Shown piece after piece: positions 47,352 to 56,399 of a stretch of DNA of 64,000 nt. The notes under the pieces were generated by a model that made no database searches, had not been told where the DNA came from, and saw only the letters and a program-made list of their open reading frames with translations. The translations under genes were made by a program, and so were the position numbers. Positions within the stretch are counted from its first letter, which is position 1, and each line of letters opens with the position of its first letter. The DNA is taken from the NCBI RefSeq assembly GCF_900188245.1, contig NZ_FZOK01000010.1:120263-184262 (forward strand), written 5' to 3'. Origin of the DNA: Belliella buryatensis (lineage in GTDB: Bacteria; Bacteroidota; Bacteroidia; Cytophagales; Cyclobacteriaceae).

Positions 47352-48575
47352 ATGCTAAAAGTTGGAGTAATAGGAGCAGGGGCAGCTGGATTCTTTGCAG
47401 CCATACATCTCTCAAATCAACATGCAGAGGTAACAATCCTAGAAAAGACCTCAAAATCTTTAGCCAAAGTAAAGATATCAGGTGGTGGTAGGTGCAATGT
47501 TACACATGCAGCTCTAGAGCTCAACCACCTAGTTAAAAACTATCCTAGAGGAGAGAAATTTTTAAAAAAATCCTTTCAGCATTTTGCTGTAAAAGATACC
47601 ATTGATTGGTTTGAAAGTAGGGGAGTGAAACTAAAAGTTGAAGCTGATGGACGAATGTTTCCCATTTCAAATGATTCTGAATCAATCATTCGAGCTTTGA
47701 AGGAGGAAGCATTAAAAAAACAAGTGACCATCAAATATCAATTTGGAGTCATCAAAATTAAATACAACTCCCGAAAGTTTGAATTGAGTAATGGTAAAGA
47801 AACCTTAACATTTGATAGATTAATCATCTGTACCGGAGGAAATCCTAAGCTAGAGGGCTTTGATTTCATCAAAGAATTAGGACATCAAATTCAGCCTCCA
47901 GTACCTTCCCTTTTTACTTTCAATACCCCCACAGAACCAATCAAAAGTCTTATGGGGATAGCAATGCCAGACGCACATGTCAAACTTGAAGGAACAAAAC
48001 TTTCTTACCAAGGCCCACTTTTAATTACTCATTGGGGGATATCTGGTCCAGCGGTACTCAAGCTTTCAGCTTTTGGCGCCAGATGGCTGGCTGAGCAGAC
48101 TTACAAAGCCAAAGCGCATATCAGATGGAATGCCTCTTGGACAGAAGAGAGTTTGGTACAAGATATCTCCCGCTTCAAAATAGCCCACCCAAAAAAGAAA
48201 GTAAGTACCAACCCATTGTTTGGAATTCCAGCCAGGTTATGGGAGCATCTAGTCTTTCGGGCAGAAATTACTGAGGCTGATCTGTGGAATGAGATATCAA
48301 AAAAGCATTTGAATAGATTAATCCAGAATCTTTTTTGCTATATTGTCGCAATCGAAGGGAAGACTACTTTCAAAGAGGAATTTGTGACAGCTGGTGGGGT
48401 ATGTTTGAATGAAGTTAATCCTGAGACAATGGAGAGCAAAATCACACCCGGTTTGTTTTTCGCTGGCGAGGTATTGGACATTGATGGAATCACTGGAGGT
48501 TTTAACTTTCAGGCCGCTTGGACAACAGGATATATCGCTGGGAAACACGCTGATCAACCCAATAGTAATGAATAG
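47352..48575 (+). CDS. BaiN/HI0933-family FAD-dependent oxidoreductase
   Basis: Flavoprotein of the HI0933/YhiN class. The N-terminal dinucleotide site is VGVIGAGAAGFFAAIHLS, then the family string KVKISGGGRCNVTHAA. TWGISGPAVLKLSAFGA-like (here THWGISGPAVLKL) is the second landmark, and the C-terminus has VTAGGV and GLFFAGEVLDIDGITGGFNFQAAWTTG, typical of the family. The length of 407 residues is normal. Its physiological substrate is not known. It overlaps the next small gene by 8 bp. Confidence 0.92.
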   Translation: MLKVGVIGAGAAGFFAAIHLSNQHAEVTILEKTSKSLAKVKISGGGRCNVTHAALELNHLVKNYPRGEKFLKKSFQHFAVKDTIDWFESRGVKLKVEADGRMFPISNDSESIIRALKEEALKKQVTIKYQFGVIKIKYNSRKFELSNGKETLTFDRLIICTGGNPKLEGFDFIKELGHQIQPPVPSLFTFNTPTEPIKSLMGIAMPDAHVKLEGTKLSYQGPLLITHWGISGPAVLKLSAFGARWLAEQTYKAKAHIRWNASWTEESLVQDISRFKIAHPKKKVSTNPLFGIPARLWEHLVFRAEITEADLWNEISKKHLNRLIQNLFCYIVAIEGKTTFKEEFVTAGGVCLNEVNPETMESKITPGLFFAGEVLDIDGITGGFNFQAAWTTGYIAGKHADQPNSNE

Positions 48576-48918
48576 AATTCCACCTGTTAATTTTGAACGA
48601 ATTGACGAAATGGCTGAAGGTGATATGGAGTTCAGGAATGAACTTATCACTGCTATACACAATTCCTTACTAGAACTTAAGGAAAAGTATCTTGAAGGTT
48701 CTGAGGAAGAAAATATCGAAACTATCCAACAAATACGCCATAAAGTCAAGCCAACGCTAGCACTTTTCGAAATTGAAAAACTCAATGATATTGTCCTCAG
48801 TGGGAAAACTATCATTGAAGAAAATGGCTTTAAAGGAGCATTTCTAGCGCACTTAGAGGAATTCCTAGACGCTTGGCAAGAAGCATACGATTTTGTAAAA
48901 GAAAATCTTGATGAATAA
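48568..48918 (+). CDS. HPt-like phosphotransfer protein
   Basis: A small all-helical protein of 116 residues starting at the ATG at 48568 (MNRIPPVNFERIDEMAEGD). The longer open frame reaching back to 48409 lies inside the flavoprotein gene and is not used. The motif IRHKVKPTLALFEI has His in the position of the phosphorylated His of HPt domains, with Lys-Pro following as in other Bacteroidota HPt modules. It could relay phosphate between hybrid kinases and regulators; no partner is adjacent. The 8 bp overlap with the flavoprotein gene suggests coupled translation. Confidence 0.75.
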   Translation: MNRIPPVNFERIDEMAEGDMEFRNELITAIHNSLLELKEKYLEGSEEENIETIQQIRHKVKPTLALFEIEKLNDIVLSGKTIIEENGFKGAFLAHLEEFLDAWQEAYDFVKENLDE

Positions 48919-48930
48919 AAAGTAAAAAAA

Positions 48931-48960
48931 TGTGAGCTTTTGAGCTCACATTTTTATTTT
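48931..48960. terminator. Bidirectional terminator overlapping the gap stop codon
   Basis: TGTGAGCT (48931-48938) and AGCTCACA (48943-48950) form an 8 bp perfect stem with loop TTTG, flanked by A7 on the left and T-rich sequence on the right. The gap stop (48946-48948, minus strand) lies inside the right arm. Confidence 0.85.
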
Positions 48961-49944
48961 TCTCACCAGGTCAACTAAACGATTGGAATAACCTGCTTCA
49001 TTATCATACCAACCTACTATTTTAACCAAATTACCTTTTGCAGAGGTTAAACCAGAGTCAAATATACACGAATGTGGATTACCTATAATATCGATCGAAA
49101 CTAGCGGGTCATCAGTGTATTCTACAATACCCTTCAAATTGCCATTTGACTCTTGTTCAAAAACTCGATTTACTTCCTCAGCTGTAGTCTCTCTATCCAA
49201 CAATACAATTAGATCAGTCAAAGAACCATCCGGGACAGGTACACGCATGGCAGAAGCCTCAATTTTACCTTTCAATTCAGGCAATACAATTTCCATTGCC
49301 ATCGCAGCATGTGTAGTCGTAGGAATAATAGAATAGGCTGCTGCTCTCGCTCTTCTCAAATCCCGATGCGGCGCATCATGTAAATTTTGATCGTTTGTGT
49401 AAGAATGTACTGTAGAAACATAGCCTTTTTGAATACCAAAATGATCATTCAAAACTTTTACCATAGGAGCCAAACAATTAGTCGTACAAGAAGCATTTGA
49501 AATGATTTGTTCATCTCCTGTAATGACATGGTCATTGACTCCTAGTACTACTGTAGGAACGGCTTCTGACTTGGAAGGTGCGGTTATGATCACCTTTTTT
49601 GCCCCTGCACTCAAATGCTTGGAAGCACCTTCAAGATCTGTAAACTTCCCCGTTGACTCCAAGACAATATCAACTCCTAAATCGGCCCAAGGAATCAATT
49701 CAGGATTCTTTTCAGCAAAAATTTTAATCAACTTTCCATTGATCCGTAAGTTTCCATCAGACTCTTCTACTCGATAAGGATATTTACCGTGGACAGAATC
49801 ATATTGCAGTAAATGGGCCAAGGTAGAAGGGTCTGTGAGGTCATTCACTGCGACCAATTCAATATCAGGCTGTTCTAACAATAACTTGATAGTCAATCTT
49901 CCGATCCTACCACAACCATTGACAGCTACTCTCTTTTTATTCAT
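48946..49944 (-). CDS. gap: Type I glyceraldehyde-3-phosphate dehydrogenase
   Basis: Glycolytic and gluconeogenic enzyme. The N-terminal NAD site is VAVNGCGRIGRLTIKLL, the catalytic Cys lies in SNASCTTNCLAPM (about residue 152), the His is in HSYTNDQ (about 178), and GWYDNEAGYSNRLVDL is the C-terminal motif. The length of 332 residues is normal. It is transcribed alone, towards the HPt gene, and ends inside a shared terminator. Confidence 0.97.
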   Translation of the reverse strand: MNKKRVAVNGCGRIGRLTIKLLLEQPDIELVAVNDLTDPSTLAHLLQYDSVHGKYPYRVEESDGNLRINGKLIKIFAEKNPELIPWADLGVDIVLESTGKFTDLEGASKHLSAGAKKVIITAPSKSEAVPTVVLGVNDHVITGDEQIISNASCTTNCLAPMVKVLNDHFGIQKGYVSTVHSYTNDQNLHDAPHRDLRRARAAAYSIIPTTTHAAMAMEIVLPELKGKIEASAMRVPVPDGSLTDLIVLLDRETTAEEVNRVFEQESNGNLKGIVEYTDDPLVSIDIIGNPHSCIFDSGLTSAKGNLVKIVGWYDNEAGYSNRLVDLVRKIKM

Positions 49945-50260
49945 TTGGGTATTCTGTTTTCAGGCCACGAAGTTAATAAACCTGAATTATAAAGACTACA
50001 AACAAAGTAGAATCGGGAAAGTTTCACTGCTAGAAGAAATCTGTACAAGTGCTTTCAATGAATTGAGAATGGAAGAAATAGAATGCTTACTGCTTTTAAT
50101 GCGGCTAAATTCAACCTTTACATCTATACAAAATATTTTTCCCTTATTTTCAAGCTATTGGATTTCCTAACCAAATATTTTTTGGTCATGTTTTGCATTG
50201 TGAATTTAACCCTCTATATTTGCATCACCATTGAGAAAAAGGGTTAAATGATTCAAAAAT
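49945..50260. other. 316 bp intergenic region upstream of gap and the tRNA genes
   Basis: It should hold the gap promoter (minus) and the tRNA-Glu promoter (plus). A plus-strand open frame that runs through it from within gap has no plausible start or protein character and is not counted as a gene. Confidence 0.5.
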
Positions 50261-50332
50261 GGTCCGTTCGTCTAGGGGTTAGGACGTATCCCTTTCACGG
50301 ATAAAACACGGGTTCGATTCCCGTACGGACTA
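50261..50332 (+). tRNA. tRNA-Glu (UUC), copy 1
   Basis: A 72 nt cloverleaf. The acceptor GGTCCGT pairs with ACGGACT (one G-U). The anticodon stem TATCC/GGATA encloses the loop CTTTCAC, giving the anticodon UUC. The T arm is CGGGTTCGATTCCCG. No CCA is encoded. Confidence 0.96.
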
Positions 50333-50365
50333 CAAAATCTTTTAACCTTTTTTCTTTGTTTAAAT

Positions 50366-50437
50366 GGTCCGTTCGTCTAGGGGTTAGGACGTATCCCTTT
50401 CACGGATAAAACACGGGTTCGATTCCCGTACGGACTA
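50366..50437 (+). tRNA. tRNA-Glu (UUC), copy 2
   Basis: Identical over all 72 nt to copy 1, 33 bp downstream, so the two are probably processed from one transcript. The terminator at 50538 follows. Confidence 0.96.
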
Positions 50438-50537
50438 CAACAAATTGATGTTTTTCATCGTTCAGATTGTTGAAAGGCTGTTTTATCAGCTTCACATGAT
50501 GAATTTGTTTTATGGTTGTTAGTGGTTAAAGTGAGTG

Positions 50538-50566
50538 AAAATCCGGTCTTTTAGGCCGGATTTTTC
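50538..50566. terminator. Terminator between tRNA-Glu and the radical SAM gene
   Basis: AAAATCCGG (50538-50546) pairs with CCGGATTTT (50556-50564), a 9 bp perfect stem with T-rich and A-rich flanks, useful in both directions. Confidence 0.8.
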
Positions 50567-50568
50567 AT

Positions 50569-52794
50569 TTATACCCTTGTCATTCCAGCATCCATCAAGT
50601 CTATCCAAAGCTGCGAATACACCAAGGTTTTGATGTCTCCAAAACCTGACGCTGTATACGATTTTTCCAACTGCCCAAAGGTTAAATCCTTTTGGCCCTG
50701 CATTGGTTTCATGGCCTTTATATTTTCCACCAACCATTCGCCTCTTGCCAAGTCTACACTCAGTTCAAAACTTGAGTTTTTGTTTTCAAAAAGTAGCTTG
50801 CAATGCTTTGAATGTTTATTGCTTACTTCCACTTTCATTTCCGGTAAATTACCAATCCAAATCAATTTCGAATTTGTCTTGGCTTCCAAAGTATCAGGCT
50901 CGGATATAGACTTGAATACAAAATTGGATTTTACACTTGTCTTGGGCACTCTGAAATCAAACCATTCTTGAAGAGGAAAATCAAAGCACATCCCATGCAT
51001 ATAGTTAAAAAGTGCTTTTTTGAGTCCTGCACTATATAATTCATGGTCTGTCCCTTTAGGGTCTCCATGGCTTAGATCATTATCCGCAAATAAACCCTTT
51101 TCTGGACCAAGCTTGACAACACCAAATTTTTCGGGCTGCAAACCAATAGGGGCATGAGCAGTCATTGCAAATAAATGCCAAAATCCAGATTGAATCACAT
51201 TGTTTTCAAACAACTGTCGAACCAACTCAAGACTATCTATCGTCTCTTGCGCAGTCTGAGTTGGAAAACCATACATCAAGTAAGCATGCACCATTATCCC
51301 TGATTCTGTAAAATTCCGAGCAACCCGTGCGACTTGTGCTACATTGACTCCCTTTTGCATCATTTCTAAAAGTCGGTCTGATGCCACTTCCAGTCCTCCA
51401 GAAACTGCAATACAGCCCGAAGCCTTAAGCAAGCGACACAAATCATACGTAAAACGCTCCTCAAATCTAATATTTGTCCACCAAGTGATACTTAGCTTCC
51501 TTCTCAATATTTCTATAGCTAACTCCCGCATCAAAGCAGGTGGTGCTGCTTCATCCACAAAGTGAAAACCCGTTTGTCCTGTCTGAGCTATCAATTCCTC
51601 AATCCTATCACAAATCAAAGCCGCCGAGACTGGTTCGTAATTCTTAATGTAATCCAAAGTAATGTCACAAAAAGAACACTTCTTCCAATAGCAACCATGG
51701 GCCATGGTTAATTTATTCCATCGGCCATCAGACCAAAGTCTATGCATAGGATTGACTACCTCGATCACAGAAAGGTACTTATCTAAATATAAATCTCTGT
51801 AATCAGGCGTACCAGTTTGGCTAAACGGTATATCTCTTTCCTTAGAGCCATTTAAGTAAGAAACTTCTCCATTTACCAATGCAAAGGTTCTCTTTAATGA
51901 TCTAAGCTCGATCTGACCTTCCAAATAAGAGATCAAAGTCATCAAAGGGCGTTCACCATCATCTAAAGTAATAAAATCTACATATTTGAAAACTCGAGGA
52001 TCTCCTAATGACCTCAACTCTGTATTGGGATAACCACCACCCATAGCTATCCTGACGGACGGATAGTGATTTTTTACATGCTGACCTATTCTCAATGCAC
52101 CATATAGGTTGCCTGGGAATGGCACTGAAATACAAACCAAATCCGGTTGATTTATCTGGATAAGCCCATCAAGTTCTGCTATCAATACCTGATCCACATA
52201 GGACAATTCACCTTGTAACACCTGCTCTAATGGATCAAAATGAACAGCTGATCTTCCCAATCGCTCTGCATACCTACTAAAGCCAAAGTGAGGATCTAAT
52301 GCCTCTTGAATCAAATCTCCGAGATCTTCTAAATATAAGGTAGCAAAATGCCTAGCCTTATCTTGTATTCCCATGGTACCAAATGCCCATTCGAGTTCAT
52401 CAATGTGATCAAACCTTGAAGCTTGTGGAAGAAAATCTCCATCACAAATATTATATGCGATTGTCGGGTTCTTGAATTGTAAAAAATCAATAACAGGCGC
52501 AATTGTACACAAATAATCCTCCTTGAGCTTGAGAATCCTTTTTGAGTTAATACTCAACTTATTAACACCTTGTTTTTCAATGTTTTCAAAAACATCACTT
52601 AAACCTTTTGTGGAAAAAATCTTGAGAATTACATTCAACCCTAGATCGGCTTGAAAGGAATCTTTCCCTAGCGTATTTAGAAACCCCTTGATGTATGCTG
52701 TTGCAGGATATGGCGTGTTAAGTTGGGTAAATGGAGGCGTTAGTAATAATATTCGAGTTGACACAGGCAATGAAATTTGTCCAAAGTTCGTCAA
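50569..52794 (-). CDS. B12-binding-domain radical SAM protein
   Basis: A large cytoplasmic radical SAM protein (741 residues). The N-terminal half (about 15-290) has a cobalamin-binding-like Rossmann region: RILLLTPPF, then IAMGGGYPNTELRSL and DFITLDDGERPL. The radical SAM core starts near 360. Its cluster motif is HGCYWKKCSFCD, with Cys368, Cys373 and Cys376, so the spacing is CX4CX2C, one residue longer than the usual CX3CX2C. TGFHFVDEAAPP and VSGGLEVASDRLLEMMQKG are typical downstream strands. The substrate is unknown; relatives include methylases and RiPP or hopanoid modifiers. It stands alone. Confidence 0.88.
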   Translation of the reverse strand: MTNFGQISLPVSTRILLLTPPFTQLNTPYPATAYIKGFLNTLGKDSFQADLGLNVILKIFSTKGLSDVFENIEKQGVNKLSINSKRILKLKEDYLCTIAPVIDFLQFKNPTIAYNICDGDFLPQASRFDHIDELEWAFGTMGIQDKARHFATLYLEDLGDLIQEALDPHFGFSRYAERLGRSAVHFDPLEQVLQGELSYVDQVLIAELDGLIQINQPDLVCISVPFPGNLYGALRIGQHVKNHYPSVRIAMGGGYPNTELRSLGDPRVFKYVDFITLDDGERPLMTLISYLEGQIELRSLKRTFALVNGEVSYLNGSKERDIPFSQTGTPDYRDLYLDKYLSVIEVVNPMHRLWSDGRWNKLTMAHGCYWKKCSFCDITLDYIKNYEPVSAALICDRIEELIAQTGQTGFHFVDEAAPPALMRELAIEILRRKLSITWWTNIRFEERFTYDLCRLLKASGCIAVSGGLEVASDRLLEMMQKGVNVAQVARVARNFTESGIMVHAYLMYGFPTQTAQETIDSLELVRQLFENNVIQSGFWHLFAMTAHAPIGLQPEKFGVVKLGPEKGLFADNDLSHGDPKGTDHELYSAGLKKALFNYMHGMCFDFPLQEWFDFRVPKTSVKSNFVFKSISEPDTLEAKTNSKLIWIGNLPEMKVEVSNKHSKHCKLLFENKNSSFELSVDLARGEWLVENIKAMKPMQGQKDLTFGQLEKSYTASGFGDIKTLVYSQLWIDLMDAGMTRV

Positions 52795-52819
52795 ATTATC
52801 TGAATTTCACTTCAAATTA

Positions 52820-52852
52820 AAAAGCCAAGCAAAAAAGCATTGCTTGGCTTTT
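52820..52852 (-). terminator. Terminator (minus strand) after the M14 peptidase gene
   Basis: An 11 bp stem AAAAGCCAAGC/GCTTGGCTTTT (52820-52830 and 52842-52852) with an 11 nt loop. On the minus strand it is followed by a short T tract, so it ends the peptidase transcript. Confidence 0.75.
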
Positions 52853-52948
52853 CTATTTTGATAGCGGAAGGTGAAGTAAGTATACTTACTATCCAATCGG
52901 GATCCATTAGAAACTACGCTTTAAGATTTCATCACAATGCAAAATAAC

Positions 52949-55495
52949 CTACATCTTATTCCCAAAGAAAATAGCATTGAGAAATAGCTTGTTAGTTCCA
53001 AACCAAGTTCCTCGGAAATTTGGATTGTCTACAAAGTGAATGACTTTCCCTCGACCAACTGAAGATACCAAGGCACTAGCACTTTGCTTGATCATCTCAA
53101 GGTTAGCTGGAGAAACATAGCCTCCTAACAATGGATCAGAGGTGTATCTTACTGGAGTCTGATAAGGGTCAGACGATGGTTTGAGAAAAATACTAGAGTT
53201 TCTATATACAGGCAGCTCTGATCGTCTAAATCCAAAGCCAAGCGGGTGGGTAGTGTCTAATTCTGCTAAATAAATACTTCCTCCAATAGCTTGGGCGCCC
53301 TGAATATCTCTTCTTGATGTAAAAGGCAAAAACTCAGCTTGCCGTTCTTTTCGCTCAACTTCCAAATAAGATTCCTGAACGATTCCCTGACTGATCAACC
53401 ATTGACTCGCTGATCTCAATGATATAATTGTTCCACCTCGAGATAACCAATCTTTCAAATGATTGATTTGTCCTGTGGATAAAGAAGAGTAGTTTCCAGA
53501 AGGTAAAATCAGCGTAGTGTAATCGAAGAGGTTAACCCTTCCAAAACTGCTTAGATCTACCTTACTAATCGGCATATTTACTTTGCTGTCCAATAAATGC
53601 CAGATTTCTCCAGCTTCATATTGAGATGTCCCTTGGCCTATTAGCATCAGAACCTTAGGCACTTGAATTGCTGATACATTATTACTTCCCAAATCTATTC
53701 CTGTTTTGCTTAGGCCAGTCGATGTTGCAAATACATGCTGCCCAGTTACAAGAGCAGCTTTCTGAAGAACTTTTCTCAGTTCTTCATTATTCATAGACTG
53801 AAACCCTGTGGGTATGATTAAGCTACCGGCAGGGAATTCCATATCACCATGCTCAGTTGATGCTATAAAAGGAAGCATATTTGTCTCTACATGCACATCA
53901 GATTGCTGTATATGATGAAGGAATTTAGGTGCAAAATAATCAGACCAATTCACCAAGTAAGCCACATAATGACTTTCAGTTGGGAAATGAAGATCTGACT
54001 CTTTGACGTACTCTACAGGAGCTCCTTTAACTGAGGCTGTGGCTTGCGAAGCATACGGCATATCATAAGCCAGTGCCATAGTCCAAGCAGATGCATCATA
54101 AAAGACAGAGTCTGCAAACTCAGTCACCTTTTCAAACATGGTTCTTACCATTCTATACTGGGGCTGTACTGTCGGGACAATCCAGGATTTTCCTTTTTCA
54201 TATCTTACTCCAAATAATGATATATCTTTATCATTTTCATAGACTTGTATACCATGATCTAAAAGAAGCTTTAAAAAAAGTTTGTTCTTTGACTCATCAT
54301 ACAAATCTCCAAAAATATAAGATTGAGCCTTATCCCTTTTGGCCTCTTCCAATGCGGATTGAAAAAACTCTCTCAAATAATCATGCATATAAATTCTTTC
54401 CTTGACACCAGCTTCCATGCTTGCAATTGAAATTTTTAGTTGATTTCTAATAGTAAAAGGAAAGGTGATATCGCCTCTTTGAGATTGCTGTACATGGCCT
54501 CTTGAACTTCCTTGCTCAAACACTAGCCCCAAACCTCCTTGTATATCTGGATAAGTCGATCCATACCCAGGGTAGGAGTTATCAAAAGTTTCTTTGGTCC
54601 AGTATAGGCTACCAATGTCATCTAATGCTTTGGCAAAATATGTAGCAAACTTATTGTTTATATCATCATAGTTCTTTCTTGGGACCACTGGATTTTCACT
54701 ACCAAATGGCTTCGTAGGTTCAAAGAAGTAGGTGCTATTTGTCCCCATTTCATGGAAATCACCCACTACGTTAGGATACCATTGGTGGTACCATTTTATT
54801 TTACTCTGCGTTTCTACTTGTGCCAGTGGTAACCAATCACGGTTCAAGTCAAACCAATAGTGGTTTACTCGTCCACTAGGCCAGATTTCATTATGCTCTC
54901 TATCCAAAGGGTCTGAAACAGGAGGGAAGCCTTTGTGCATATTTGCCCAATTGGTATGTCTGTCTCTACCGTCTGGATTGATCGCTGGATCTATCATGAC
55001 GATTGCATTTTCCCTGATTTCTTTTGCCTTTTCACTCTGAGAGGCTAGCAACCAATATGCGGTGAGCATTGAAGCTTCACCTCCAGAAGGTTCATTCCCA
55101 TGAACACTATATGCCAAATTAATAATGGCTGGCATGGTAGATACATCTGGCTTTGGTTGATTGGGATCGACAAGCTGTAGGTGCTTTTGCCTGATGCTTT
55201 CAAGATTTTTAATATGATCAGATTTTCCGATGATTAGCACCACCAATGGACGAAGTTGATTTGTCTGATTTATAACTTGGAGTTCAGCCTTATCAGAAGC
55301 AGCAGCCAAAGCTTCAAAATAAGCAATCAGTCTATCATACCTGGTATGCCATTCTCCGATCTCGTAACCAAGAAAATCTTGAGGCTTTGGTACATCCGCT
55401 GAGAATATCTCGCCTGGGAAATAATATTCGTCTTGAGCAAATGCAGGCTTGACGATTAAGCAAATCAAGCCAATTAAGAGTAAGAATTGTTTCAT
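52949..55495 (-). CDS. M14-family zinc carboxypeptidase, secreted
   Basis: A periplasmic or secreted metallopeptidase of 848 residues with a signal peptide ending AFAQ. The M14 zinc site is seen as VHGNEPSGGEASML (His132, Glu135) and the third ligand His in VVGDFHEMGTNSTYF (about 248). The catalytic Glu is probably in GLVFEQGSSRG (about 330). The C-terminal 450 residues contain a class I glutamine-amidotransferase-like segment (VPKVLMLIGQG, LILPSGNYSSL). M14 proteins with such a C-terminal extension are common in Bacteroidota. It is transcribed alone. Confidence 0.9.
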   Translation of the reverse strand: MKQFLLLIGLICLIVKPAFAQDEYYFPGEIFSADVPKPQDFLGYEIGEWHTRYDRLIAYFEALAAASDKAELQVINQTNQLRPLVVLIIGKSDHIKNLESIRQKHLQLVDPNQPKPDVSTMPAIINLAYSVHGNEPSGGEASMLTAYWLLASQSEKAKEIRENAIVMIDPAINPDGRDRHTNWANMHKGFPPVSDPLDREHNEIWPSGRVNHYWFDLNRDWLPLAQVETQSKIKWYHQWYPNVVGDFHEMGTNSTYFFEPTKPFGSENPVVPRKNYDDINNKFATYFAKALDDIGSLYWTKETFDNSYPGYGSTYPDIQGGLGLVFEQGSSRGHVQQSQRGDITFPFTIRNQLKISIASMEAGVKERIYMHDYLREFFQSALEEAKRDKAQSYIFGDLYDESKNKLFLKLLLDHGIQVYENDKDISLFGVRYEKGKSWIVPTVQPQYRMVRTMFEKVTEFADSVFYDASAWTMALAYDMPYASQATASVKGAPVEYVKESDLHFPTESHYVAYLVNWSDYFAPKFLHHIQQSDVHVETNMLPFIASTEHGDMEFPAGSLIIPTGFQSMNNEELRKVLQKAALVTGQHVFATSTGLSKTGIDLGSNNVSAIQVPKVLMLIGQGTSQYEAGEIWHLLDSKVNMPISKVDLSSFGRVNLFDYTTLILPSGNYSSLSTGQINHLKDWLSRGGTIISLRSASQWLISQGIVQESYLEVERKERQAEFLPFTSRRDIQGAQAIGGSIYLAELDTTHPLGFGFRRSELPVYRNSSIFLKPSSDPYQTPVRYTSDPLLGGYVSPANLEMIKQSASALVSSVGRGKVIHFVDNPNFRGTWFGTNKLFLNAIFFGNKM

Positions 55496-55640
55496 CCGAT
55501 TTATTTGTCTGGAATTTATTTTTTGAATTTACTACTAGAAACAATGGGATTCAAAAGGAAAATCCATCAATGGCTTCATTATTATAAATATTTCCTGTAG
55601 CTTAAATCACTATTAACTCAAAACCCTAAATCATCATCCC

Positions 55641-56399
55641 ATGAAAACCTTATTGAAACAAGCTTTTTTCATTGCAGGTCTTTTCTTTTTTGGAATTGTC
55701 TCTGCGCAACAGAAGGATATCAAACTTCCGCCGGAAGCCACCGAGTTTTGGGAGCCTGTACCTCGGAAAGTTACTCCAGGTACTGCTAACCATTTGGCTC
55801 CTGATGACGCTATTGTTCTTTTTGATGGGTCAGATTTAAGTCACTTCGAAAGCGCAAGAGACGGTAGCCCAGCAAAATGGACAGTTGCCAATGGAGCCAT
55901 GACTGTATCTCCACGCACAGGAGACATTAGAACCAAGCAAGCTTTTGGAGATATGCAACTGCATGTAGAATGGGCTTCACCTACCGAAATCAAAGGAGAA
56001 GGCCAAGGAAGGGGTAACTCAGGTGTTATTATCATGGGTTTATATGAAATTCAGGTATTAGATTCCTATGATAATAGAACCTACTCCAATGGTCAAGCTG
56101 CGAGTATCTATAAACAATACCCACCTTTAGTCAATGCCATGAGAAAACCAGGAGAATGGAATACCTATGATATATTTTTCACAGCTCCAAAATTTAATCA
56201 AGATGGGATGCTCACTGCTCCAGCCAAAGTCACTGTCGTACACAATGGTGTATTGGTACAAAATGCAGTGGAGCTGAAGGGTCCTACAGAGTATATAGGT
56301 ATACCTAATTACAAAGCCCATGAATCAAAACTGCCTTTTGTTCTTCAGGATCATGGTGACTTAGTAAGTTTCAGAAATATCTGGCTGAGAGAACTCTAG
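55641..56399 (+). CDS. DUF1080 (3-keto-disaccharide hydrolase-type) secreted protein
   Basis: A signal peptide (ending VSAQ) is followed by the DUF1080 fold, a concanavalin-like sandwich: IVLFDGSDLSHFESARDGSPAKWTV and DMQLHVEWASP at about 60-125, then GNSGVIIMGLYEIQVLDSYDN, GEWNTYDIFFTAPKF and FRNIWLREL at the end. Family members have been linked to glycoside processing in Bacteroidota. The length of 252 residues is normal. It is convergent with the MocA-like gene, which overlaps its stop by 4 bp. Confidence 0.9.
   Translation: MKTLLKQAFFIAGLFFFGIVSAQQKDIKLPPEATEFWEPVPRKVTPGTANHLAPDDAIVLFDGSDLSHFESARDGSPAKWTVANGAMTVSPRTGDIRTKQAFGDMQLHVEWASPTEIKGEGQGRGNSGVIIMGLYEIQVLDSYDNRTYSNGQAASIYKQYPPLVNAMRKPGEWNTYDIFFTAPKFNQDGMLTAPAKVTVVHNGVLVQNAVELKGPTEYIGIPNYKAHESKLPFVLQDHGDLVSFRNIWLREL

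Noticed and set aside
48409..48567. Upstream extension of the HPt frame
   Set aside because: It would lie inside the conserved C-terminus of the flavoprotein; the ATG at 48568 begins the HPt-like sequence.
49835..50170. Plus-strand open frame of 111 codons running from gap into the intergenic region
   Set aside because: Starts inside the conserved gap gene on the other strand, no signal or domain, composition of noncoding DNA. Treated as chance.
50258..50440. Direct repeats of about 75 bp considered as attachment sites or a CRISPR-like array
   Set aside because: They are two complete tRNA-Glu genes with correct cloverleaf; only two units and no integrase or cas gene nearby.
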